Below, one piece after another: positions 24,477-35,537 of a DNA stretch of 64,000 nt. Each line of letters begins with the position of its first letter. Position 1 is the stretch's first letter. The position numbers and the translations under genes were made by a program. The notes under the pieces were generated by a model, which had not been told where the DNA came from, searched no databases, and worked only from the letters and a program-made list of their open reading frames with translations. Source of the DNA: Helicostylum pulchrum. Its lineage: Eukaryota; Mucoromycota; Mucoromycetes; Mucorales; Mucoraceae. The DNA lies in assembly GCA_025677825.1 (NCBI GenBank), contig JAIXMO010000039.1, positions 62,001 to 126,000 of the forward strand, given 5' to 3'.

Positions 24477-26066
24477 TTAACGACGTGAGCGATGAGATCC
24501 AGCATATACTGGCTCACCCGAAGGAGTAAACTATCAAAAAGGATGATAATCAATACCCCATGTTTATATATATACATAATTATATAAATATACCTGAAAG
24601 TTAGGGTCAAATACGAGCCCATTTTTTATAATTTCATGCCTATAAAAACCTAAAAAAATAAAATAAAGAATCATACGTTTTGTTACATGTAAACAGATGA
24701 ACAATTATTATTTAAACTTACTACTGCATTGATACCCAAATCTAATCATGCGTATTAATTAGTTGATACTACAATTATGATGAATACAGACAAGAAGACT
24801 TACCGATGAGGTATATAGCTAGCAAATAAACCCCACTATAGTAACAAACAAGAGTTAACTAAAAACCAAAAAAAAACCCTCAATTTTCCCTTTTTTTTAC
24901 CTTATCACCACAGCCATGCTCTCTTGCAACCTATTAAAATATCAGCCACGGAGTTCAATCACGATTTTGTACATTACCCTTAAGAATAAGTCCTTTTCCT
25001 GTATAGACCAATCATGTACCCACTGTTCCTCACCAGGCTCGTTATGTCTATAAAAGTATTGGTTTGGATTTTTCTTGAACATCTTTAAGGCATCATTCTA
25101 AAAAAAGCAAGTTGGATTTATATATATCCATTTATAGACACACACACAACACAAAAAAAAAAAGTTTACTTTTGCGTTGGAAATAGAACCTTTCTTTCGT
25201 TTATTCCCACTTCCTGTAGGATCCAAGTATGAATAGGTACCACCACCGTTCTTTTCCCAGGCTTCAGAAGCAGACGTTTCAATTCCATGCCGCTTAATTG
25301 TTTCTGGGTTAACCCACCCTTGAAAATGTCCATCCACTACAATCGCTGTATCTCTTATTTCTTTACTAAAGTATTCTTGTGCTGTCAACAATCTACCTTC
25401 ATCTATTAATTCTAGTAAACGAGGATCATCCTGTCCTAAGTTAACGCTCCCTCTTTTTTTTTTCTATATGTGCTTCTTTTTTTTCTTTTTTTCTTTTACG
25501 GGTATAGTGTGTATATATATACTAGCTACTAGCTCTACTACTACTTCTGCTACTCTATCCCTTTATATATAAAAAAAAAAGAAAAAAAAAACTCCCTTTT
25601 CCTATATTACCTTTACATCGTCACCCAGTAGTTCTATATTATTCTCCTTATCAATTTCAATAGCTAATGGCTTTTCTCCTCTTAGTCTGGATGATTTTCT
25701 TCTTGTCAGTACTGCAGGCTCCTTTTTAGGTTTAGCTATGTAAATCATGGTTTTAATACGTAAAAAACATCATTATTTCCTTTTTCCTTTTTACCCGTGT
25801 ATTTCTTTCTTTTAATAATACTAGGTACATTAGTTGATACTTGACTACTATATATTATATTAGCAATTCATATCATTCCTATTAAAAAAAAAAGCGTACC
25901 TGGCAGTGGATAAAGAAGAAATACCAAGTTGTTCAATTAATTGTTTGTTTAGTTCAATATTTTTTAACCGTTCCTGCTCTAAAAAGAAAAATTACGCGCA
26001 CGGGGGTTTAGTGTATCTAAAAGCCCTTGCTTTTTATTTTTCGTATTTACCGTACGGTGTCGACAT
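24477..26066 (-). CDS. SANT/Myb-like chromatin or transcription protein, 292 aa, 11 exons
   Basis: Minus strand. Exons 26066..26051, 25978..25900, 25847..25795, 25735..25611, 25463..25170, 25097..24978, 24930..24901, 24835..24804, 24741..24722, 24649..24594 and 24530..24477, total 879 nt. The N-terminus MSTPYEQERLKNIELNKQLI and the basic TRRKSSRLRG motif are seen in several fungal chromatin proteins. The middle is GHFQGWVNPETIKRHG. The C-terminal third is a SANT/Myb-type module: EEQWVHDWSIQEKDLFLRVA, then GDKWGLFASYIPHRFGYQC, then SFYR, then NGLVFDPNFQF. The 16-nt first exon and the 20-, 30- and 32-nt internal exons were placed by splice motifs and frame only, so transcript data would be the real test. 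Exon 3 has a tandem TAGTAG acceptor that would add or drop one Ser. Function is unassigned. Confidence 0.75.
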
Positions 26067-26366
26067 TGCTAAAGAAAAAAGGAAAGAAAAAAAAAAGTGA
26101 CAACAAAGAGAGAGAAAAAAAAAAAGACAAAAAATAAAAAAAGGGGGGGGGAGGCGTTTTTTAAATGTGGCTTATATTCTGCATAAATTTAGATTGACAG
26201 TTTACATTTTTTTTTTATACATACAAAAAATTTTATTTATAATAATGATGAGAAAGAGGTGTATGAGTGTGTCGTGTAGTGTGTAGTGTGTGTTTTACGC
26301 TGAAGAAGAAAAAAAAAAGGTTGCATTTTTGAAAAGAGATCTAAAAAGGGGAGGAGAGGGAGAAAT
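26067..26366. other. Short intergenic interval between MRT4 and the SANT-like gene
   Basis: It holds the 5' flank of the SANT-like gene and the 3' flank of MRT4, with G and A runs (for example about 26143-26150) and a GTGTG-rich patch near 26270-26290. No gene is seen. Confidence 0.6.
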
Positions 26367-27229
26367 TTATTCGAATTGCTCAACTTTACCACTATGGTAA
26401 TAACTGATTAAATCAACACTGAATTCAGCAAGTTGATGATAAAAGAGTTTCAAAAGATGTGATTGATTTGTTGAAAGAGTCTCACCAGTCATACAAATAG
26501 TATAAGGAACGAGCAAAGTAACAATACCGTTCTTTAAAGCAGTAGGCATACCGAGAGATCTTAAAAGAGGCTCCATGTTGTGAGGAACAGGTTCACTACC
26601 ACGCTTAACAGGTCCCTCAGGAAGAGAGATTGTTTGAGTGGCAATAGCTCCAGAACGAGCATAACCTGGCTTGACAAACCCCTTGAAGTAAGTCTTGACT
26701 TCCTCAGGTGTCTTATTTGTGAAAAGCAAACCAACTTCACTAGTTAATTGCTATAGTTTGTTTTTTTATACGTTAACAAAAATGCTATATTCTCTTCTAT
26801 TTTATTTTTGTCCTTACCTTGGCAATAGCTGATAATCCTTCCTTATATTCCTCTTCAACTGTTGTACCGAGAGCCTTGGCCATAACTCTGTTCTTACCGA
26901 AAAAGAAGCGAGAATCGAGAAATTCATGACGGATCTCCTTGAGGTATGTGTTACGCATATCCTTGACAGAATACAAGTATAAGTAGTCGTAGTTATCAAC
27001 ACATTGGTGGATCTAAATTATATAAATTAGTCAATCCAGATCTAAAAAAAAACAAATTTTTTTTATTTCCTTACATCTTCAATCAACTTTTCCTTTCCTT
27101 CACGACCCTTCTTATCAGTTTGAGTTAAGGCAACTAGGAATAAAAATAATAAATAACACATTCCCTTCTTTATTGTATATACTCTCTATTTTATATCTTA
27201 CCAACGGTACTACGCTTGGACTTGGGCAT
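26367..27229 (-). CDS. MRT4: Ribosome assembly factor Mrt4 (60S biogenesis), 221 aa
   Basis: Minus strand. Exons 27229..27202, 27133..27075, 27012..26818 and 26750..26367, total 666 nt. The N-terminus MPKSKRSTVVALTQTDKKGR is the hallmark of Mrt4, a nucleolar paralogue of ribosomal stalk protein P0 (uL10) that holds the P0 site on pre-60S particles and is later exchanged for P0. Further conserved stretches are KDMRNTYLKEIRHEF, FFFGKNRVMAKALG, and a C-terminal uL10-like part with YARSGAIATQTISLPEGPV and PHNMEPLLRSLGMPT. Length is close to that of yeast Mrt4. There is no acidic P-protein tail, as expected for Mrt4. Confidence 0.93.
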
Positions 27230-27573
27230 ATTATTTTATTTTTTTTGGTAAAAAAGAAAAAAATGTTAAAAAAAAAAAAATGTTTTTTTCTGCACCATAT
27301 AAAAATGAGGGAAAAAAATGAGTGACTGTTTGGGGGGATGAAAGAAAATCAGTGCAGTCACGCTGGAAGCCTTCTTTTTTTCCTTTCTCTGTTTAACTAT
27401 ACACTTTTACTGTGAGGGTAAATCAACTATTTGAGACACGACAGAATATTAGTTTCAAAGGAAATGTAGCCAATGGTTATGAGTAATACTTACATTGGGA
27501 TGTTCAAATTAATTATTGTTGAAGAGGAAATAATAATTAAAAAGTTAGTGTCGTCAAAAAAGAGAAGAAAAAA
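27230..27573. other. MRT4 promoter and flank of the mobile-element belt
   Basis: 5' flank of MRT4, with poly(A)/poly(T) runs. The left edge of the Fanzor-like remnant lies near 27574, where similarity to copy A ends. I could not see terminal inverted repeats here. Confidence 0.5.
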
Positions 27574-30500
27574 AAAGTTATCATTACCTTCCTAAGAAGT
27601 ATTACTTTGGGAAAGCGGGCCTAGAAGCGTTTCGTTTAAGGAAAGCAACGGCAGTGTTTTTAAATCTTTCAGTTTTAGATTGACTGGTGTTTGGATCGAA
27701 AGAAGGGAAAGCGATGTCAAGGATTAAACTAGCTGCGCCAGACAAACCAATGTCAAGAGCGGAGACTGCATCCCTAGCTTTGTGAGTAGCAGAAGCAGGC
27801 ATTTTTTGTTGTTGCAAACAAACATCCCTTTAGTGGAGCGTAGAGATACTTTGCCATTTTTTGATATGACCGTTTTTAATGGATGGTCTAATTTTCCGTA
27901 GCGGAACAAACATGTCTGTGATGTATGACGCTCGTTTGTGATACAAGCGGAAGTGTAGCGACTGTGTATAGCAGGTTTCCATTTACCATCATATCTGATA
28001 TGCCCTTTAATGTTACTACCAACTCCATAGCCACGATCTCCAATAAACATGATTGATTTCGACTTGTTTCCAATGAATTTGCACTCTTCCGAACATACGC
28101 GATCTTTTATACGTTGGAGTGATAATTCGGATCTTCTTCTTTGCTTGACCATGCTTTTTGAGTAGTAAAAATCTCTTAGATTTTCTTTATAGCCGTCATG
28201 CTTTGAATATTTATTTGTCAAATCGTCGATGCTTGTGGCGGTCCAAAGGCTGCTTTCGTATAATTCCTTTTCGATTTCTGCGATACGCTGACCTTATTCT
28301 CCACGCTTCTTCTTTTTTATCAAATTCACCTGAGCACTTTTACCACCTGATCGATATTGGATATCCCTCGAGTAGATTTCCATAGTCTTGGGAATGTATG
28401 CCATGACCCTGTCCTCTTCAATGACTTCTATTATTTACCTTCATTTTCTAGAGCATCGTATCGATTGTAAAGTTTAAGATGGTGCTTGAATTTTTCGAGA
28501 TCTAACTTGCATGTTTCCGTCATCGTCACGATCCCGTTATCTGTGCCGGACATACACAAATTTCCGTTCAGAAGCTCTTCATCCATTTTCAAGTTCTCAG
28601 TTTTCTCCATGCATTTATAATTACTATAGCTGATCAACTTCTTTTTGACAACAGGTTGTTCTTCTTCATCTTCCTTGTTATTTACCCCGACCCGTCTGTT
28701 TAAATAATAAATTTCCTTTTCTAGCTCCTTCTTCTTGTTGTTCAAAAGGAATACTTTTTGTTGAAGCTCGTCGCGTTTTTCAACTTGTTTATTTTTTCGA
28801 ACAAGACTTGATTAGAGTGTCTTTTGACCTTTTACCCATTGGCCTTTCAGTTGTTTCATCTCTTGACGCACGGTAAATTTCTTTCTTCAAGAGCCAATTT
28901 TAACTCCTTCATAGTGTCATCCTGCTCTCTTCTAAGTAACTTCATCCTTTCTTCTTTTTCTTGTGATTCTACCTTCCGTTTTGATTGTTTCTCTACGACA
29001 GACGGAACTTGTTCTTGCGGCTCCTGTAGTTCAATGGGTGTTTGACATGGTGGGGATTTTTCTATCTCTCCCATTAATCGAACGGTCTGTAGCCCAGGTA
29101 GAAATATCATGTAATGTTGAAAGCCTTGTCCATAACTTGCTGAACGTTGGAGATTGAAGTATGATCCAAACATGGCGTCTTTTTGTTCTGTCGCGGCTTT
29201 CTTCGATGTGATTTTTTGATTATTGTGATCGAATACTCTCAATGGTTTTCCTTTAACTTTCTGTGAGCTAAACAAGCTGTATAAGCCAGCTGCATCCATC
29301 CGAAGGGAAGATAGACTTCCTGGTTTAATGATAGGACATAAATTTATCACAAATTTGAAGTATTCAGTTACCCGAAATATTTGATTACACATAAGCAGAA
29401 AGGGCAATTGATACGCAAAGGATCCTCTGTTCTTGCGATCAGGAATATACGGAGCAATCAAGTTGAATATCAACATACAGACACTTACTTCCTTGTCCTC
29501 GAGATCATTAGAAGCATCTTTAAGGTCTTGTACACCTACAGACTTCTTGCCACTTTTCAACAATAAGTCTCTAATAATAGACTGCAAATGGAATAAACGC
29601 CTTCTTGACAGGTCGGTGTCATTACGCTGTTCTTGTTCATCATCTTGATCTTCAATATCTTCAATATAATCCAGTTCTATTTCGCTTGCAACTTCTAGTT
29701 CCATAGATTTTTTATCTTCAGATACCTCTTTTATATTGCTCGAAGGCAAAGATTCGCGCTATATAGCATATTTTTATTAATGTAGTGGTCTCAAACACAT
29801 TATTGACTTTACGTACCTCTTTCATTATATTTCCCTCAAAATCGAGAATTTTTTGTTTGCACGTTGCTCCCTTTTCCTCCCATACACTTCGCTGTTCATG
29901 ATCTTGTGATACTTTCTGTTGATAATATTCCTGTTTTGCTCTTTCTTTTTTAAAAAATCTTCGTAGGCTGCTTCTCGATTTTTTCACCACGTTCGATTTT
30001 TTCTTGCTTCTTTTGGGCAATAAAATCCTTATATTGTCGTTCTCTTGTAGAAGCGAGATGTATTTTAAGTAAAACTTGCAACAGGTTGTTCAATAGTTTA
30101 TAAAAACGATTAGATTTTTTCCACATGTTTGAGAAGCTAACCATGTAACCAGCTAAAGCCAGTTTCATTGCGTGAGTATCAGCGTCACACTTAAATGATT
30201 TGTCCCGTCGGTGGGCATGAGCTTAAAAACAGCAGCGTGTAATGGATACTTTTTCAAGGTTTCTGCTTGTATTCCGTCATCGCCGTAATATTTTGAGTGA
30301 ATTACTGAAAGATGAGCTGAATTGAACAAGGTCTTCATTTGCTGTTGGGATAAATCATTATCGGTGCATTCCGGTATATAATGGGGTGCCAGAAATTCGT
30401 CCTCCTTGGATTGGTAGGCAATCGGTAAAATTGTATCGATCGCGACGCCTTTGGCAGCGCCAAGACTAATAACATTTGAACTGGTTATTTCAAAAATGTT

Positions 30501-30839
30501 TTGTTGGAGAAGAAGGAAAGCCTTGTTTAGGCGAACAGAGAAGTCTGTTAAGTAGTTAGTGGTATTCCGTAAAGAGTCCTTCAGTGTCTTTTGAAACCAC
30601 TGTGAAGTATTCAGGCAAATATTCTCTGAGTATAGTTGACAATTGAACAGAGCAAGTTCTAGAAGTATCCATACTGACCACATTTTCAGCAGTGTTTTCT
30701 GGCTTAGCGCGAGGACTGCCCTCAGATGCGTTAACGTTTTCTTGTTGTAATTGCGACAAGATTCCATCAAAATGGTTTTCTGTTTTAATTGAGCCACGCT
30801 TCCGTTCTCCAAAGTATACCCTTTTATTCTGTGGATCAT
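27574..30839 (-). pseudogene. Fanzor/TnpB-like RuvC nuclease gene, copy B, near full length but broken
   Basis: Minus strand. Long open segments lie in changing frames: about 30839-30165, 30168-29950, 30020-29718, 29749-28856, 28745-28431, 28221-27724 and 27817-27602. In order they give a helical N-terminal region (LRNTTNYLTDFSVRLNKAFL), charged linkers, a mid domain (SLRMDAAGLYSLFSSQ), a GTDNGIVTMTE motif (RuvC-I-like Asp), a charged insert, MFIGDRGYGVGSNIKGH, NERHTSQTC (catalytic Glu plus zinc-ribbon start) and KARDAVSALDIGLSGA (RuvC-III RD). This order is that of Fanzor/TnpB RNA-guided nucleases. Breaks include frameshifts between segments, a shift in the A run before the RD motif, and an Arg in place of the second zinc-ribbon Cys (CLFR, against CPFC in copy A). 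Some breaks may be introns. The gene stop TAA is at 27602-27604. Confidence 0.6.
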
Positions 30840-31254
30840 TCCCTTTTCCAGAGTACTGTGAGGGTATTATTTCCTACCAAGACCCGTCACAGTTCCAAAT
30901 CTCTTTAAATTTCAATTGAAGTTAATTACTTTTTTAGATTTAAAAAAATGCTTTTTTGCATTATTTAGTGATGAAAAGTAAAAGGGAATATATATATACA
31001 TTTTTTTTATTAAATTTAAGAGAAAAGATGTCTATGCGCTAGTTTTTGTTGGCAATCTTCTGTTTTCATTCTTGGGTTATAGAAAAGATTGGTTGTTTAA
31101 GTAATCCGTATGCCCAACTTCGAGAAAAAATAAATTTGCAAACTGTATCCCTAAAGCATTTTGACTGCGGTAAAGCATAACATGACTAAGAAGAAAACTG
31201 AGCCTATCTCTTGAGCTACGACAATCATTTTTTTTTCAGTTATGAAATATCCAC

Positions 31255-31845
31255 TTATTTCTTGAAGTTCTTTTCTTGTATATATATCATCAAGACCATT
31301 CTTACCACGATTGGCGAAGTAAGCCCTCTAGTTTTTGCCTTTTTTCTTATCGAAAATATCCAAAAAATTGCTACTAAAGGACCTCTAGCTACACCATTGG
31401 GATTCCAAACTAGAGCCTTTTGGGTCTTACACAGATCCGATACAGCTTTAACATAAGCGTTGTAAGATTTCGCTCCAAGCTGTATAGGACTTCGGTCTGG
31501 CAATTTTCGACATTTACGACCACGCTTAGACACATGCTCCACCAAAAAGTAACTTAATTTTGAATCAGATACTGTTTGACCATCTTCAAAGTCTTGATCG
31601 TTACACCGAGCCTTTGATTTATATGTTAATATCATAGTTTAAAGATAGCTTGCTACTAAAAGAAAAATCACCTTCCATTCTTCCTGTTTAGCGGTGTATG
31701 CCTTGGTCGTGTTTACAGGACGATGTGGCATACCTTGCGCTATAATCATCTGGTTACTGCGATGCATAGCTGAGCTGTTATCAACCATACGTTGAATACC
31801 TTCGTTATTAACCTCGACAGGTGTACTTTTTTGACTATTGTTCAT
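31255..31845 (-). pseudogene. Crypton/Ndc10-type tyrosine recombinase, N-terminal fragment
   Basis: Minus strand. The segment at 31845-31670 begins MNNSQKSTPVEVNNEGIQRM and includes MHRSNQMIIAQGMPHRPVNT, then TKAYTAKQEEWK. The next segment, to 31255, includes DFEDGQTVSDSKLSYFLVEH, SYNAYVKAVSDLCKTQKAL and NPNGVARGPLVA. This resembles the N-terminal DNA-binding part of the Ndc10/Crypton-like recombinases common in Mucorales. A possible short intron (donor near 31670) separates the two. Nothing corresponding to the catalytic R-H-R-Y region was found further down, so the copy is truncated. It sits just upstream of, and in the same orientation as, the Fanzor-like gene. The family call is from memory. 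Confidence 0.45.
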
Positions 31846-32231
31846 TATAGATACTCTGCATTTAAATATATAATCAAGTTAATAACCATATTAAAGACAT
31901 TTATGAGTTTGAGCCTTAGTATCTCAATTTACAAGAAATAATCAAAACAATATTTGAAAGAATATAACAAAGAGAAATATTTTAAGAAATGAAAAATATG
32001 TGTCTTTTTATAATACGAATTATTAGTTAAAGAAGCGCGTCTATCCATACTCAATACACAATCGAAGGACTTCAAAATTAAAAGCTTAAGCACTTTATTG
32101 GCTTTTTGGCTTTAATTTTTATTTCAGTCAGAGACTGGAAAAAAATCCGAGGTATTTTTCAAAAATTAGGCGTAAGACCAGAAAATACTTTTTTTTTCCC
32201 TGCTAAATTTCAAGTCCAGCCAAAAAATACT
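31846..32231. other. Intergenic between the recombinase fragment and the kinase gene
   Basis: AT-rich, with no gene seen. It contains the presumed kinase 3'UTR. Confidence 0.5.
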
Positions 32232-33468
32232 TCAGTCTGAGAAGGCAATACTAATGTACTTTTTCTTTTCTTGCCAGAATAAAATGTTAAGGTGAGCCCA
32301 TAAACCGGTTTTTTTTATAGGAGGAATAGACAAGTCGGAAGCAGATCGTTTGAGCCTAGTATCTTGGTATTGATAAGTGATATTTGGAAAACTTGTTGCT
32401 CTTGGTAATGAAGAGGTAGGGTATGAGAAAAAGTAAGGGTGTAATAATGCGTTTGTGGAATTGATTCTTTTACAAGGATTGAATTGTAGTAATTGAGATA
32501 GTAAATCTAAACCTTGATCCGATAGAGTATGCGGTAATAATACAGTAGCTAAAGAATCTACACCATGTACAGTCTAAATGAATTTTTAATTAAAAAGGGT
32601 TGATAAATGTATTATAATTTTTACTGTTACCTTTGGGAATTGAAATCCTATTTTATGAGCTAATTTTATACCTTGTTTCCATTCACCCTTTGTTGTTGCT
32701 GAAGAAGATGAAGAAGGAGCACCCAATATATTACAAATACGAGATAGTTGGTCAATTTCAGATGTACCGGGAAATAAAGGGTGTAAAGTAATTAATTCGG
32801 CAAATATAACGCCAACAGCCCATAAATCAATTTGAAATGAATAACTGGATGATTTTAATAGTACTTCCGGTGCTCTATACCAACGAGTACACACATAATC
32901 TGTGTACGGTGTTATCTTTTTAATATCCGTTGCTAATCCAAAATCAGCTAATTTAACAATTAATGAGTCTGTAATTAATATATTTTCGGGCTTCATATCT
33001 CTATGAAATATACATTCCACTTGATGAATATGGTTTAAAGCAGACAGTATTTGAAACAGTATAGACTTTATATCACTCGCTTTAATTGTTTGGTTACGCT
33101 CTTTATGCTCATTGATATACTGATACAAGTTACCACCATTCATGTACTCCATGATAAAGTAAAACTCTTTACTTGGTCCAAGAAAACTTTCATGTAATCG
33201 AACAATATTTGGGTGAACAGACATTCTCTTTAACGTTTTGTACTCTTTTTGTGAACTGCTATTGAACTTTTTCTTCATTACTTTAATCGCAACCTACAAA
33301 AAAGAGGAGTTAACCCAACAAACTATTTCAAAACGTATATTTATACTATTTCCATACTATTTCACTCGTCTTCTTTCTTTTCGCTTTATGCACTGACCCA
33401 AACGACCCAATTCCTACTTGTTCTAGTAGTTCGTATTCTGTAAAAGGTGTTTCTTTTCTTATATTCAT
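32232..33468 (-). CDS. RCK-family (Ime2/MAK/ICK-like) serine/threonine protein kinase, 371 aa
   Basis: Minus strand. Exons 33468..33358, 33293..32631 and 32573..32232, total 1,116 nt. All main kinase motifs are visible: the glycine loop (GIGSFGSV), the VAIK lysine, HRDMKPEN in the catalytic loop, ADFGLA, and the activation segment PYTDYVCTRWYRAPEVLL. The T-D-Y dual phospho-site is typical of the RCK family (yeast Ime2, animal MAK/ICK), which controls meiosis, sporulation or ciliary length. WAVGVIFAELITLHPLFPGT marks subdomains IX-X. The C-terminal exon supplies the end of the C-lobe (NPCKRINSTNALLHPYF) and a short tail, much shorter than in MAK or Ime2. A DNA transposon ends only 179 bp upstream of the start codon. 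Confidence 0.85.
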
Positions 33469-33646
33469 TCAAAAAAAACCAAAGATGCTTTGTAAAAAAA
33501 AAGAAAAACTGTGGTCCCTTTTTTTTTGGCTTTTAAGTTCAACAACGCTCTGTGGGGTTTGAAATAATAAACTCCTGTCTTTTTTTTTAGGTTCGTAAAG
33601 TGGTTTTTACGAGTGTCTTATTGAAACAGTTCCGTTTGCTATTATA

Positions 33647-33769
33647 CAGCGGCTTCACTCCCAAATTTCGTTTTCCAATTTTAAAAATTCGCTTTTATCG
33701 CATCCCAAAGTTCGCTTTTTGATTGGTCAAAGTTATTTTTTACATTTGAAAAGTTCGCTTTTATTTTAT
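33647..33769 (+). repeat. Left terminal inverted repeat of the 2.7-kb transposon
   Basis: About 123 bp. It contains TTTCGTTTTCCAATTTTAAA, TCGCATCCCAAAGTTCGC and TTTGAAAAGTTCGCTTTTAT, each matched in the reverse complement of the right end. Confidence 0.8.
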
Positions 33770-33915
33770 TTTACTTTATTTTATTGAGTCAACTTGAACT
33801 GTTAGATTTAAAAATATTTGTACTGTTCGAAATCCTTTGTGATATTCATGTTATTTATATACTTGTTTTATATTATTTATATTATTTGCGCTATTTGTGT
33901 CAATGATATCACATC

Positions 33916-35537
33916 CTACACACGACTTTTTTGCTTCTTTCGGCTTGTTTCACTTGAAGAGGAGGTGGTGGGCATTGAAAGCAACGAGGGTCTCTCTAAA
34001 CAGGTATCAAGCCAAGAAGAATCATCGTTTTTATCTGCATGGGGGGTATTCACAACAATATTCAGAACATCTTTCACAATCTTGCAACAAACCCAAGAAG
34101 ACAAGATGGCAGGCAACACCGTCGAACCAAATCTTTCTATTTTGCTGCTGATTTCGATCTTTTTGCCACGGGAAACACGGGAAACATAGGTGGTAGGTCT
34201 ATCTAATTCGACCATGGTACACGACAATCCGGAATGTAAAACACCAACAGTACGAATAGCTATTGATCGGTTACCATAGTCAATCGCTTTGAGCAATACA
34301 TCCATCATGTCTTTAAGCATTCTAGGCAATTTAATAAATCCTTCTTCCATTAACTTGGTGCCATAGTCTTTTTCAATTCTGGGTTTTGCCTCACTACCAC
34401 CAAACTCCAATGGTAAGTTGTGGCCATTGTCATACTGCCGGAACACAAGATCACATTTATGGCCGTAGGCGAGACGAGGCATGTTGTCGATTGCTGTTGG
34501 GGTACGGTTTTGATTCATTCTTCTTTTGCTACCAAGGCTAGCGCTTTCACCTGTTACTGCTTCGGTCCCTTTGACCTTGTCGAAACAGGACTCTATCATT
34601 GACCAAATGTGATGTTGATATCAGGCTTCAATGTGATGATGATCCATATTTCCGAATTCATATTCCCTGACTAACGAATGTATCACGTGGTTGGCCTAAT
34701 CTTCGTCTGCATTTATATCTTTGTCGTAATTAGCGCGAAATTGATGATTTATGCCTAATGCAGTACGAATCTTTTGTGAGGAGTCAAGATTATAACTGTT
34801 TAAAAAGGTTTTGAATTATTTTGTAGGGAATGGCATTGGTTTTTTCTGGTATTCCTTGATTTCTTCGAGTTCCTCTGGTGTGAAAATTTTGTACTGTGCA
34901 TAATTCTCGTCGTGTGGGTCTATAATCAGCGATCTGCTAGGATGATCTGCAGAACATTGGCTCCCAAATACGAATAATTCGTTGTCTACGCACTTCCCGG
35001 TAGAGAGAAACCATTTTTTAGAGTTATCCAATTTCTTGAACATTGCTTCAAATCCTGCATTGTGCTCTTCAACATCTGAACTACTTTGGATATGAGATTC
35101 TTGGGCTTGAGATTCTAGCATCGCAATTTCCTCATTTTTCATCGTCTGCTTAAGAAAGCTCTTGTTCACCATAACTTTTTCTCGAGTTTTTAAATAAAAA
35201 TACTGTTTGACAAGTATGGTGCTCAGGGTCTAGATATTGAGTCTCTGTTAATATGGGCAACGCCATAAATATGCTAGGGTATCCTTACCTTTTCTGGGCT
35301 ATGTCGCACATTTCTAGCCCAAAGTATACAGTTTCTATGAATGTCTGTTTTCATGAGCTTCAGCTGCGCAATACCATTCAACGCAACGCGACAGGACGAA
35401 ACGCACGATGACCAGTCTTCACCTTGAGAGTTTTTAGCAAAGCCTAGTACTGGAAAAGGTGTGCCATGTTTGTAATTTGAGAGAACCCACTCGGTATTAG
35501 AAACATTCATGTTACCAAAAAAAATTATGTAAAACAT
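33916..35537 (-). pseudogene. Decayed gene of an unrecognised family inside the TIR transposon
   Basis: Minus strand. One reading frame runs from 35172 to 33916 (about 418 codons), interrupted by three in-frame stops: TAA at 34816-34818, TAG at 34696-34698 and TGA at 34621-34623. Protein-like sequence continues smoothly across each of them (for example MDHHHIEA-stop-YQHHIWSM). An upstream open segment, 35537-35274, ends in a good splice donor (EK followed by GTAAGG) and is probably an earlier exon. Readable parts include WVLSNYKHGTPFPVLGFAKN, FIIDPHDENYA-like SLIIDPHDENYAQYKIFTPE, and GTEAVTGESASLGSKRRMNQ. I recall similar orphan proteins in many copies in Mucorales, without known function. 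It has no recognisable DDE or tyrosine-recombinase motif, so passenger versus transposase is open. Confidence 0.6.

Noticed and set aside
31211..31456. 81-residue plus-strand ORF
   Set aside because: Antisense to the recombinase fragment, which has better protein character on the minus strand.
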